This document shows, piece by piece, positions 37,225 through 45,443 of a stretch of 64,000 nucleotides of DNA. The translations under genes were made by a program, and so were the position numbers. Source of the DNA: Sphingomonas sp. Root720. GTDB taxonomy: Bacteria > Pseudomonadota > Alphaproteobacteria > Sphingomonadales > Sphingomonadaceae. The notes under the pieces were generated by a model. That model saw only the letters and a program-made list of their open reading frames with translations. It was not told the DNA's origin and did no database searches. Positions within the stretch are counted from its first letter, which is position 1, and the number at the start of each line of letters is the position of its first letter. The stretch spans positions 1 through 64,000 of the forward strand of contig NZ_LMID01000001.1 of NCBI RefSeq assembly GCF_001428605.1. The letters are read 5' to 3'.

Positions 37225-38624
37225 TGCGGTCGATCGATCCCGCCACGGGCCAGGCTATTTGGGAGGGCGAGGAGGTCGCGGTCGAGGCGATCCCGGCGAT
37301 GGTCGAGCGGGCGCGCGCCGCTTTGCCCGGCTGGGCCGACCGATCGGTCGAGGACCGGGTCGCCATCGTCCAGCGCTATGCCGCAATCCTCAAGGAGCGG
37401 ACCGAGGACATTGCCCGCGACATGTCGCGCGAGACCGGCAAGCCGCTCTGGGAGACCCGCGCCGAACTCGGCTCGATGATCGGCAAGGTCGCGGTGTCGA
37501 TCGCGGCGCAGGCCGAGCGCGCCGGATCCCGCCAGGCCGACACGGCGTTCGGCCGAGCCGTGCTGCGTCACAAGCCGCACGGCGTGATGGCGGTGCTGGG
37601 GCCGTACAACTTCCCTGGCCACCTGCCCAACGGCCACATCGTCCCCGCCCTGCTCGCTGGCAACACCGTGCTGTTCAAACCGTCCGAGGAAACCCCGCTG
37701 ACCGGCCAGCACATGACGCAGGCCCTGCGCGACGCGGGCGTGCCCGAGCCTGTCTTCCAACTCGTCCAGGGTGGGCGCGACCAGGGCGCGGCGCTGATCG
37801 CCGCCGACATCGACGGCCTGCTATTCACCGGCGCGGCCAGCACAGGCGCGCATTTCCGCCGCGCGATGATCGACCGGCCGCACGTCATCCTCGCGCTCGA
37901 ACTTGGCGGCAACAATCCGCTGATCGCCTGGGGCGATGCCGAGACCTCGGCGGCGGCGATCGTCCAGTCGGCCTTCATCACCACCGGGCAGCGCTGCTCC
38001 TGCGCGCGCCGCTTGATATTGCCCGAGGGAAGCGAGGGCGACGCGACGATCGAGACGGTCCATACTCTTGCCGCCCGCCTGCGGATCGGCGCCTGGGACG
38101 ATCCGGAGGAAGCCTATATGGGGCCGCTGATCTCGCCCCGCGCGGCGCAGAACGCGCTCGACGCGGTAGCCGCGCTCAAGGCCAAGGGCGCGAAGACGCT
38201 GCTCCCGTTCGAACGGCTAGAGCGCAGCGACGCCTTCGTGATGCCGGGCATGTACGACGTAACCGGCCTCGACGTCCCCGACGCGGAGATCTTCGCGCCG
38301 GTCCTGCAGATCGTTCGCGTGCCCGACTTCGATGCCGCGATCGCCGCCGCCAACGATACCAGCTTCGGCCTCTCGGCGGGCCTGCTCGCCGACGATCCCG
38401 AGCTATGGCGCCGCTTCCTCGCCCGCTCGCGCGCCGGGGTCGTCAACTGGAACCGGCCGACGACGGGCGCCGCCGCCAACATGCCGTTCGGCGGGCTCGG
38501 CCAATCGGGCAACCATCGGCCGAGCGCCTATTATGCCGCCGACTATTGCGCCTATCCGGTCGCCAGCTTCGAAGCCGACAGGATCGCCGACCTGACCGGC
38601 GAGTTGGGCGAGCGGCTGTTATGA
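37221..38624 (+). CDS. astD: Succinylglutamate-semialdehyde dehydrogenase
   Basis: This 467-residue NAD-dependent aldehyde dehydrogenase oxidises succinylglutamate semialdehyde. ALDH motifs are PYNFPGHLPNGHIVPALLAG, FTGAASTGAHF, the glutamate in ALELGGNNP and the catalytic Cys259 in TTGQRCSCARR. The opening SIDPATGQAIWEGEE and the GPYNFPGHL motif are characteristic of AstD. A long antiparallel and an out-of-phase ORF over this gene are shadows. The gene overlaps the second astA by 4 bp. Confidence 0.95.
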   Translation: MMRSIDPATGQAIWEGEEVAVEAIPAMVERARAALPGWADRSVEDRVAIVQRYAAILKERTEDIARDMSRETGKPLWETRAELGSMIGKVAVSIAAQAERAGSRQADTAFGRAVLRHKPHGVMAVLGPYNFPGHLPNGHIVPALLAGNTVLFKPSEETPLTGQHMTQALRDAGVPEPVFQLVQGGRDQGAALIAADIDGLLFTGAASTGAHFRRAMIDRPHVILALELGGNNPLIAWGDAETSAAAIVQSAFITTGQRCSCARRLILPEGSEGDATIETVHTLAARLRIGAWDDPEEAYMGPLISPRAAQNALDAVAALKAKGAKTLLPFERLERSDAFVMPGMYDVTGLDVPDAEIFAPVLQIVRVPDFDAAIAAANDTSFGLSAGLLADDPELWRRFLARSRAGVVNWNRPTTGAAANMPFGGLGQSGNHRPSAYYAADYCAYPVASFEADRIADLTGELGERLL

Positions 38625-38658
38625 CCCTGGCCTTCTCCGACACGAACGGGTTGGAGAT

Positions 38659-39873
38659 ATGAGCGCTTCGATCGAGACCCATCGCCCTGCCCTAGCGGCG
38701 GCCGCCGCAGCCCCGATGCTGGCGCTGGTGCGGCGGTGGAGCCTGATCAACAGCGGCTCGCGCAACCTCGACGGGCTGGCGGTGATGGCGGGCGAGCTTG
38801 CCGACGCCTTCTCGGCGCTGCCCGGCGATGTCGTGTTGCGCGACGCGTTACCGGGCGAGGCGGTCGATGCGGCCGGCAACGTCCAGGCGCTCGGCTATGG
38901 CCGCAATCTTCATGTCCGGGTCCGGCCCGAGGCTCCGGTGCAACTGCTGCTCACCGGGCATATGGACACGGTGTTCGCGGCCGACCATCCCTTCCAGGTC
39001 CTGACCGACGTCGACGACGGCGCGGTGCTCAACGGGCCCGGCGTTGCCGATATGAAGAGCGGGATCGCGCTGATGCTGGCCGCTCTCGCCGCGCTCGAAG
39101 CCTCGCCGCTCGGCTCGCGCATCGGCTATGAGGTGGTGATCAATTCCGACGAGGAGATCGGCTCGCCCGGTTCGGCCGCGCTGCTCGCCCAGGCTGCGCG
39201 CGGCAAGCTCGCCGCCCTGACCTACGAGCCCTCGGCACTGCCCGACGGCACGCTCGCGGGTGCGCGGCCGGGCAGCGGCAATTTCTCGATCGTCGTCACC
39301 GGCCGTTCCGCGCATGCCGGCCGCAACCCCGAGGACGGCCGCAACGCCGTCGTCGCGGCGGCCGACCTGACGCTCCGGCTCGCCCGCGCCCGCCGCGCTG
39401 GGCTTGCGATCAACCCGGCGCGGATCGACGGCGGCGGGCCGAACAATGTCGTGCCGGACCGGGCGATCGTCCGGGTCAACCTGCGCCCCGCCCTGCCCGC
39501 CGACCAGATCGCCGCCCAGGCGCTGATCGACGATATCGTCCGAGCGGTCGCCGTCGAGCATGACGTCGCCATCCATGTCCACGGCGGCTTCGGCCGGCCG
39601 CCCAAGCCGATCGACGACAAGGCCGCGAGGCTGTTCGCGCTGGTCGAGGAAAGCGCCGCGCTGCTGGGCCGGCCGATTACCCACAAGGCCAGCGGCGGCG
39701 TCTGCGACGGCAACAACATCGCCGCCTGCGGCGTGCCCGTGGTGGACACGATGGGCGCGCGCGGCGGCGCGATCCATTCCTCCGACGAATATCTGATCGT
39801 CGAGAGCCTGCCCGAACGGGCGCAGCTCTCGACGCTCGTCATGCTCCGCCTGGCGGAGCGAGGATTGTCGTAA
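38659..39873 (+). CDS. M20-family zinc hydrolase (CPG2/ArgE-like)
   Basis: This 404-residue dinuclear zinc amidohydrolase has metal-binding motifs TGHMDTVF, GPGVADMKSG and SDEEIGSPGS, and a C-terminal His region GGVCDGNNIA. The dimerisation insert (GRSAHAGRNPEDGRNAV) is present. M20 enzymes remove acyl groups from N-acyl amino acids. As the last gene of the ast operon, it stands where the M14-family AstE would be expected, so it may be the N-succinylglutamate desuccinylase; that is inference from position. 'ggaga' precedes the ATG at 38659. Confidence 0.88.
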   Translation: MSASIETHRPALAAAAAAPMLALVRRWSLINSGSRNLDGLAVMAGELADAFSALPGDVVLRDALPGEAVDAAGNVQALGYGRNLHVRVRPEAPVQLLLTGHMDTVFAADHPFQVLTDVDDGAVLNGPGVADMKSGIALMLAALAALEASPLGSRIGYEVVINSDEEIGSPGSAALLAQAARGKLAALTYEPSALPDGTLAGARPGSGNFSIVVTGRSAHAGRNPEDGRNAVVAAADLTLRLARARRAGLAINPARIDGGGPNNVVPDRAIVRVNLRPALPADQIAAQALIDDIVRAVAVEHDVAIHVHGGFGRPPKPIDDKAARLFALVEESAALLGRPITHKASGGVCDGNNIAACGVPVVDTMGARGGAIHSSDEYLIVESLPERAQLSTLVMLRLAERGLS

Positions 39874-39888
39874 GTACGGTCCCACACT

Positions 39889-39952
39889 CCGTCATGCCAG
39901 CGAAGGCCGGCATGACCGCAGTTGCAAAGAACTCACCTTCGTCGGGATGACC
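39889..39952. repeat. REP-like intergenic palindromic repeat
   Basis: 'ccgtcatgccagcgaaggcc' (39889-39908) is followed by 'ggcatgacc', forming a self-complementary arm pair. A second unit, 'ttcgtcgggatgacc', at 39938-39952 is inverted relative to the first. It sits between the converging M20 and phytase genes, where it may also act as a bidirectional terminator. Confidence 0.65.
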
Positions 39953-39954
39953 GA

Positions 39955-41028
39955 TCAGTTCGGCAATCCCAGCGCCTTCGCTATATCGTCCCAGGCGACC
40001 AGCTTGAAGTTCTGGGCACCCGCACCGTTCTGGCCGTCCTGCGCGACGAACAGTCCGCCGGAGAAGCCGGGACCGAAATCGCCCGTCATCACCTCGATTC
40101 CGTCGGTCTCCTCGGTCGAGCCGACCGCCCCCGCCGCGATCCGGAAGCGGCCGACATAGCTGTCGTCGGCGATCCGGTAGACGGCATAGGCATTGTCACC
40201 CTGGCTCGACACCAGCACATAGCCGTCCTTCTCGCCGGTCATGGCGATCGCGACGCCCTCGGCGTCGGCGACGATGGCCCGGCCGTCGGCCGCCGCGATC
40301 TTCATCGGGGCCGTAGACCCGTTCGCCCGGGCGTCGAACTTCCACACGCCGACATCTTCCTCGGCCACATAGAGCGTGCCGGTCCGGTCGTCGGCCGCGC
40401 AGCCTTCCGACTGGGTGCCGAGCTTCATCGTGCGGACGCTCGATCCCGACGGCGTCGCGCCCTCGGCATCGAGCGCGACCTGGTTGATCGTGCCGTCCTT
40501 GAGGACCATGAACGCATAGGTCCCCGCCGCATCGCGGTACAGGCAGACGCCATAAGCCTCGCCTGCCCCCGCCGCGACGGTGCCGAGCGCCGTCAGCTTG
40601 CCCGTCGCGGTGTCGAGCCGGAACAGCGCCAGCTTCGACTGGGCGACATCGTTGCGGTCGCTGGCGACGACGAGCACGCCCGTTTCGCCCCGGATCGGCA
40701 CGCCGTCCTTCAGGTCGACATTGTTCACCCGGCCCGCGTCGAGGAAGTCGCGCACCTTGCCGTCGAGGCCGTAGACATAGAGCCCCGCCTTCTTGTCGGT
40801 GCCGACGATCAGGCTCGCGGCCGGATCGGCGGCGTTCCGCCAGATCGCGGGATCGTCGGCGGCGTCGGCGTTGGACGTACCCACCGGCGCGGTCTCGCCA
40901 CGCGCCGCGACCGACACCGCCGGGGATGCAAGCGCGATGCGCCGCTCGACCGACATTTCCTTGGCGGCACAGCCTCCAAGGGAAATTCCCAGGGAAGCCG
41001 CCGCCGCGACCATCGTGATCCGCCGCAT
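39955..41028 (-). CDS. Beta-propeller phytase (3-phytase), lipoprotein
   Basis: This 357-residue precursor releases phosphate from phytate. The N-terminus has a lipobox (GISLGGC, Cys20), so the protein is lipidated and probably outer-membrane-anchored. Beta-propeller phytase features are the opening DAADDPAIWRN, TDKKAGLYVYGLDGK, NNVDLKDG, EGCAADDRTGTLYVAEEDVG (calcium-site region), and the terminal repeat TGDFGPGFSGGLFVAQDGQN. Its ATG overlaps the receptor stop, so it is translated from the same mRNA. Confidence 0.93.
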   Translation of the reverse strand: MRRITMVAAAASLGISLGGCAAKEMSVERRIALASPAVSVAARGETAPVGTSNADAADDPAIWRNAADPAASLIVGTDKKAGLYVYGLDGKVRDFLDAGRVNNVDLKDGVPIRGETGVLVVASDRNDVAQSKLALFRLDTATGKLTALGTVAAGAGEAYGVCLYRDAAGTYAFMVLKDGTINQVALDAEGATPSGSSVRTMKLGTQSEGCAADDRTGTLYVAEEDVGVWKFDARANGSTAPMKIAAADGRAIVADAEGVAIAMTGEKDGYVLVSSQGDNAYAVYRIADDSYVGRFRIAAGAVGSTEETDGIEVMTGDFGPGFSGGLFVAQDGQNGAGAQNFKLVAWDDIAKALGLPN

Positions 41029-43844
41029 CAGAAGTTCGCCGTCACGCCGAACTTCGCGGTCCAGCTATATTCTTCATATTGGAGCAGGCGGCGGCTCGAA
41101 GCGAGGTTCTGATAGGCGAAGTAGGGACGATCGGTCACGTTCACCCACTCGGCGAAGACGCGGATATTGTCGGTGATCCGATATTTGCCGCTCAGGTCGA
41201 GCTGGAAGTGGTTCGAGACATAGCGATCGCCGGTGGGGTCGTCGCCCAGTTCGTCCAGATATTTGCCGCGGAAAGTGCCGGCCGCGCGCAGGCTGAGCGG
41301 ACCCTTCTCATAGCCCAGCACCAGGTTCAGCGTGTGTTTGGACGACGCCGGCAGCGGAACACGGCGCGGGTCGGTGATGTCGCCGTCGGTGAACACACGC
41401 CCCTTGGCATCGGTATAGGTGTAATTGACCTGCGTCAGCAGCCCGTCGAACGGTGCCGGCAGGAAGTCGTAGACCTGGCTGTAGCTGAATTCGAAACCCT
41501 TTACCGTGGCCTTGGGACCGTTGGCGTAGGTCGTCGCCTCGTCGAGCACCACGCCGTTATAGGCGACGTCCTCGTTCACGACCTGGACGACATAGTCCTT
41601 GATGTCCTTGTAGAAGAACCCGGCCGAAAGCGCCGCGTTGCGCCCGAAATAATATTCTACCGACAGGTCGGCATTCCAAGCCTTGTAGGGCTTCAGCGCC
41701 GGGTTGCCGAACTCGCCCTCATTGTCCTCGATCACCGCGCGGGGCGCGAGGTTGGACAGCTTCGGACGCACCAGGCTCTTGTAGCCGGCGGCGCGCAGCA
41801 CGAGGTTGCGGACCGGCTCGTAGCGGACGGTGAGGCTCGGCAGCCAGTCGGTATAGCTGCGCTTGAAGGTCTGCGGCAGGATGAACACCGTGTCCTCGTC
41901 GACGTCGACGCCCTGATATTCGTCGCCCTCCTCGACCAGGGTGAGTTGGTTACCGGTGATCTTGTTGCGGGTCCGCTCGACGCGGACGCCGCCGATGATG
42001 CGAACCTGATCGCTGTCCCAGCGGCCCAGCAGGTAACCGGCGCTGACGTCCTCGTCGACGCGATAGTCGGATTCGGCCGACGCCGAGGCGGAGTCGAACG
42101 GGTTGAGCTCGAAATCGCCGAGATTGTCGCGGAAGAAGGAGCGGAACGACGTCTTGGCCGGAACCGGATCGATCGACGCCAGGCCATAATCCTGCTTGCC
42201 GAGGAAATCGGCCAGGGTCAGGTCGCCATCATAGCCGTCGTAGATGTCGAACTGCCCGTTATAGGTCTTCTTGCGCCAGCGCTGCTTCGCACCGGCCTGG
42301 ACGGTGAAGACGCCGCCATCCATCGCGAACTCGCGCGAGATATCGGCCTTGATCGCGAACTCCTCGTCCTGCGAGTCGCTGAGCGACGTCCGCTCGACCT
42401 TGTCGAACCCATATTCGCTCGGATCGAGAAACAGCGCCTGGCCGGCAGTGACTGCATAGCCGGTATATTTCGGCCGGCTATAGTCGAAGGTCACGCCGAA
42501 CTCGCCAGGATCCTCGAATTTGCGCTCGAACTTGACCGGGTCGATCGAGCCGTTCTCACGCTCGGACGACTTCGCCCAACTCGCCGAATACGTCGCCTTC
42601 CACGGACCGGCGTCGGTCTCGCCGCCGACGACGAGCGAGCGGATCTTCTGCGATTCGAAGCGATCCTTAAGGTCGCGCTGGACGCTGATCTCGCCGTCCT
42701 CGGACAGGAAATTGGCGGTGGTGCCCGTGCTGCTGCTAGGCGCTTCGTCCATCTCGAAGGTCAGCCGGCGGCGATATTCCTGGTCGTCGAACTGGCTGTA
42801 GAGGCCACGCGCATAGAGGGTGGTGCTGTCGCCGACCTTGAAGTCGAACGACAGCGAGGCGCTGATCCGCTTGCGGGTGACGTCATAGTCGCGATATTCG
42901 ACGGTGTCGGCGAAGGCGTTGCCGTTGTCGTCGATATCCCAGCCATCCATCTCCATATTGTCGGTCGCAAAGCGTCGCCGATAATAGGACAGGCCGCCCG
43001 AGACGCCGACCGCATCGCTCAGCTTGGTCGAGAAATCGAAGCTGCCCTTCGGCGAGACCTTGTCGGTCAGGTCGTTGTAGCTCCCCTCGGCCGAAATCTT
43101 GAACAGGTCCTTCTTGCGGTCGAACGCGCTGGTCGTCTTGATGTCGATCGATCCGCCGATCGTGTCGGCGTCCATGTCGGGGGTCAGCGACTTCTTGACC
43201 TCGATCGATTCGATGATGTCGCTCGAGATCACGTCGAGCGCGACCGAGCGGACGTCGGATTCGGGGGCCGGCAGGCGCACGCCGTTGACGGTCGAGGCGT
43301 TGAGCTCCGGATCGAGCCCGCGGATCGAGACGAAGCGGCCCTCGCCCTGGTCGTTGAGGATGTTGATGCCCGGCAGGCGGCGCAGCGATTCAGCGACGTT
43401 CTGGTCGGGAAACTGGCCGATCGCGTCGCGGGTCAGGACGCTTTCGACCCCGTCGGCAGCGCGCTGCCGCGACAGCGTGCTCGCCTGGTTCGCGACCTGG
43501 CCGATCACGATGATCGAGCCGCTTTCGCCACCGCCCATGGCAATGTCGGCATAGCTATCGCCGCTCTCGCGAACCTGGACGCTGGTCCGCACCGTCTCTG
43601 CGCCAATATAGCGTGCCTCGACGGTATAGGTGCCCGCCGGAACGTCGGGGAAGCGATAACGGCCGTCACGCGACGCCTCGGTGGCGCGGCCGAGCTCGAC
43701 GATACGGACCTCGGCGCTTTCCAACGCCCGCGTGCCCGATGCGTCGGATATCGTACCGACGAGCGTACCGGCGATCGCCGATGTGGAAAAAGCGAGCCCA
43801 AGTGCAATCGCGGCCCGGCTCGCGCCGAACATCATCCGTGTCAT
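41028..43844 (-). CDS. TonB-dependent receptor with N-terminal carboxypeptidase-regulatory-like domain
   Basis: This 938-residue outer-membrane receptor has a signal peptide (to about residue 25), a CarboxypepD_reg-like beta-sandwich (LESAEVRIVELGRATEASRD, then FPDVPAGTYTVEARY), a plug with GINILNDQGEGRFVSIRGLD and TIGGSIDIKT, and a long barrel ending WTAKFGVTANF. This receptor type is common in sphingomonads and Caulobacter for oligosaccharide or organophosphate substrates. Pairing with a phytase gene in one operon suggests uptake of inositol phosphates, or of a calcium-bound form; this is inference. Confidence 0.93.
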   Translation of the reverse strand: MTRMMFGASRAAIALGLAFSTSAIAGTLVGTISDASGTRALESAEVRIVELGRATEASRDGRYRFPDVPAGTYTVEARYIGAETVRTSVQVRESGDSYADIAMGGGESGSIIVIGQVANQASTLSRQRAADGVESVLTRDAIGQFPDQNVAESLRRLPGINILNDQGEGRFVSIRGLDPELNASTVNGVRLPAPESDVRSVALDVISSDIIESIEVKKSLTPDMDADTIGGSIDIKTTSAFDRKKDLFKISAEGSYNDLTDKVSPKGSFDFSTKLSDAVGVSGGLSYYRRRFATDNMEMDGWDIDDNGNAFADTVEYRDYDVTRKRISASLSFDFKVGDSTTLYARGLYSQFDDQEYRRRLTFEMDEAPSSSTGTTANFLSEDGEISVQRDLKDRFESQKIRSLVVGGETDAGPWKATYSASWAKSSERENGSIDPVKFERKFEDPGEFGVTFDYSRPKYTGYAVTAGQALFLDPSEYGFDKVERTSLSDSQDEEFAIKADISREFAMDGGVFTVQAGAKQRWRKKTYNGQFDIYDGYDGDLTLADFLGKQDYGLASIDPVPAKTSFRSFFRDNLGDFELNPFDSASASAESDYRVDEDVSAGYLLGRWDSDQVRIIGGVRVERTRNKITGNQLTLVEEGDEYQGVDVDEDTVFILPQTFKRSYTDWLPSLTVRYEPVRNLVLRAAGYKSLVRPKLSNLAPRAVIEDNEGEFGNPALKPYKAWNADLSVEYYFGRNAALSAGFFYKDIKDYVVQVVNEDVAYNGVVLDEATTYANGPKATVKGFEFSYSQVYDFLPAPFDGLLTQVNYTYTDAKGRVFTDGDITDPRRVPLPASSKHTLNLVLGYEKGPLSLRAAGTFRGKYLDELGDDPTGDRYVSNHFQLDLSGKYRITDNIRVFAEWVNVTDRPYFAYQNLASSRRLLQYEEYSWTAKFGVTANF

Positions 43845-43971
43845 TCCGACCTCCCTGTGTGGTTGGGGGGCCGAGTGACAGCGGCTGATGACGCCAAAGC
43901 GACGCTAATAGGTCAGTTTTGTTTCAAGGTCGATCATTGCCGCCGATGCGACGCTGCGTGCCGGCATAGTC

Positions 43972-45306
43972 TTAACGCGCCGGAGCGGCGCACCCCCAGG
44001 CAGACGGCGCCGCGCCGCATTGCTCCCCATCGGCGCGATAGACCGCTCCCTGCTTCATAACGAAGGCCGGCTTCTCCAGCGCCCGGACATCGGTCAGCGG
44101 ATCGCCATCGACGGCGATGATGTCGGCATAGAAGCCCGGCGCCACCTGGCCCAGGTCCTTGGGGTGGCGCACCAGCGCCGCACCGACGACGGTCGCCGCC
44201 TGGATCGCCTGCATCGGAGACATCCCGTAACGGACCATAACCGCGAATTGTCTCGCATTGTCGCCGTTGGGATAGACCCCGCCGTCGGTGCCGAAGCTAA
44301 GCTTGATACCCATCTTCGCCGCTTTGCGGAAATTCTCCCGCTGGACGTCGCCCACATCGCGATCCTTCTGCAGCGATTCCTCCGGCACGCCATTCTTCTT
44401 GCCTTCGGCCTGGGTGTAGTCGGTATTGTAGATGTCCATCGACAGGACGGTGCCCGCAGCCTTCGCCATCTTCAGCCCCTCCTCGTCGATCAGGCTGGCA
44501 TGCTCGATCGAATCCGCCCCAGCCCGGATCGCTACCTTGATACCGTCCGCGCCATGCGCGTGTACCGCCACCGGACGATCGTGGAGATGCGCCTCGGCGA
44601 CCAGCGCGTTGGCCTCCTCCTGCGTATATTGCTGCGCTCCCGGCTTGTCTCCGCGCGAGAAGACGCCGCCCGTGCCGCAATATTTGATATGGTCGGCGCC
44701 ATATTTGATATTGCGCCGCACGGCGAGCCGAACCGCATCGGCACCGTTCGCCACGCCCTCGCCCTCATGATGATATTCGGGCGCCAGATGATTGTCGTCG
44801 CAATGGCCGCCGGTGATGCCCAGCGCCGGGCCCGATGCGAGGATATGGGGCCCGGCGATCTCTCCGGCGTTGATGCCGTCGCGCAACGCCACGTCCGCAT
44901 AGCCGGACGATCCGACGTCGCGGATCGTCGTGAAGCCGGCGAGCAGCGTGCGGCGCGCATTCGCGACCCCGGTCACCGTCTGGCGCGGCACCGAGAGGTG
45001 ATAAGACTCATAGGGGCTGGTCGTCGGGTCGCCGGTGATGTGGGTGTGCGTGTCGATCAGGCCCGGCAACACGGTCTTGCCCGACAGGTCGATCAGCGGC
45101 GTTCCCGCCGGAACCGTGGTGCTGGCCGCCGGCCCGATGCTGGTAACGCGGTCGCCGGTGACGATGATGATCTGGTCGGTCAGCACCGTGCCGCGCGCGG
45201 TATCGATCACCCGGCCCGCCTTGATCGCGACGATCCGGTCCTGCGCCTGTGCCTGGCCCGCACCCGCCAGCAGCAGTGCTGCGCCTGCCATCCATGCCCC
45301 ACGCAT
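43972..45306 (-). CDS. Secreted metal-dependent amidohydrolase
   Basis: This 444-residue precursor of the imidazolonepropionase/prolidase-like amidohydrolase family has a signal peptide (AGAALLLAGAGQAQA). The metal site starts with DTHTHITGD, and further metal ligands are in PVAVHAHGADGIKVAI and SIEHASLID; the late aspartate is in LSFGTDGGVY. A carbamylated Lys is likely in GADHIKYCGTGG. Such enzymes in sphingomonads hydrolyse dipeptides or N-acyl compounds in the periplasm. It is divergent from the TPR-sulfotransferase gene and may share its regulation. Confidence 0.9.
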   Translation of the reverse strand: MRGAWMAGAALLLAGAGQAQAQDRIVAIKAGRVIDTARGTVLTDQIIIVTGDRVTSIGPAASTTVPAGTPLIDLSGKTVLPGLIDTHTHITGDPTTSPYESYHLSVPRQTVTGVANARRTLLAGFTTIRDVGSSGYADVALRDGINAGEIAGPHILASGPALGITGGHCDDNHLAPEYHHEGEGVANGADAVRLAVRRNIKYGADHIKYCGTGGVFSRGDKPGAQQYTQEEANALVAEAHLHDRPVAVHAHGADGIKVAIRAGADSIEHASLIDEEGLKMAKAAGTVLSMDIYNTDYTQAEGKKNGVPEESLQKDRDVGDVQRENFRKAAKMGIKLSFGTDGGVYPNGDNARQFAVMVRYGMSPMQAIQAATVVGAALVRHPKDLGQVAPGFYADIIAVDGDPLTDVRALEKPAFVMKQGAVYRADGEQCGAAPSAWGCAAPAR

Positions 45307-45443
45307 CCGCCTCTCCCTACCTGTGGCTTTTCAACAACGTTACTGTGCTGCGACATGATCGTCGACGCAACTGCTGACATCTCTGTTGACACAGGACGGT
45401 ACAAAGGCGTTTTCTCCGGATATATCGCGAACCGGGGCGAATA
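45307..45443. promoter_or_regulatory. Divergent promoter region with TGACA repeats
   Basis: This region separates the amidohydrolase and the TPR-sulfotransferase. It contains 'tgacatctctgttgaca' (45375-45391), a direct repeat of TGACA with a 7-base spacer; the second half also resembles a -35 box (TTGACA, 45386-45391), but no good -10 box follows. The decamer 'acatctctgt' (45377-45386) recurs at 54048-54057. No gene is seen. Confidence 0.4.

Noticed and set aside
37259-38662. Second plus-strand frame over astD, 467 codons
   Set aside because: Arginine-rich, low-complexity product; the frame of 37221-38624 carries all ALDH motifs.
41079-44060. 993-codon plus-strand frame over the TonB receptor
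   Set aside because: Shadow of the real receptor on the minus strand; low-complexity and without recognisable domains.
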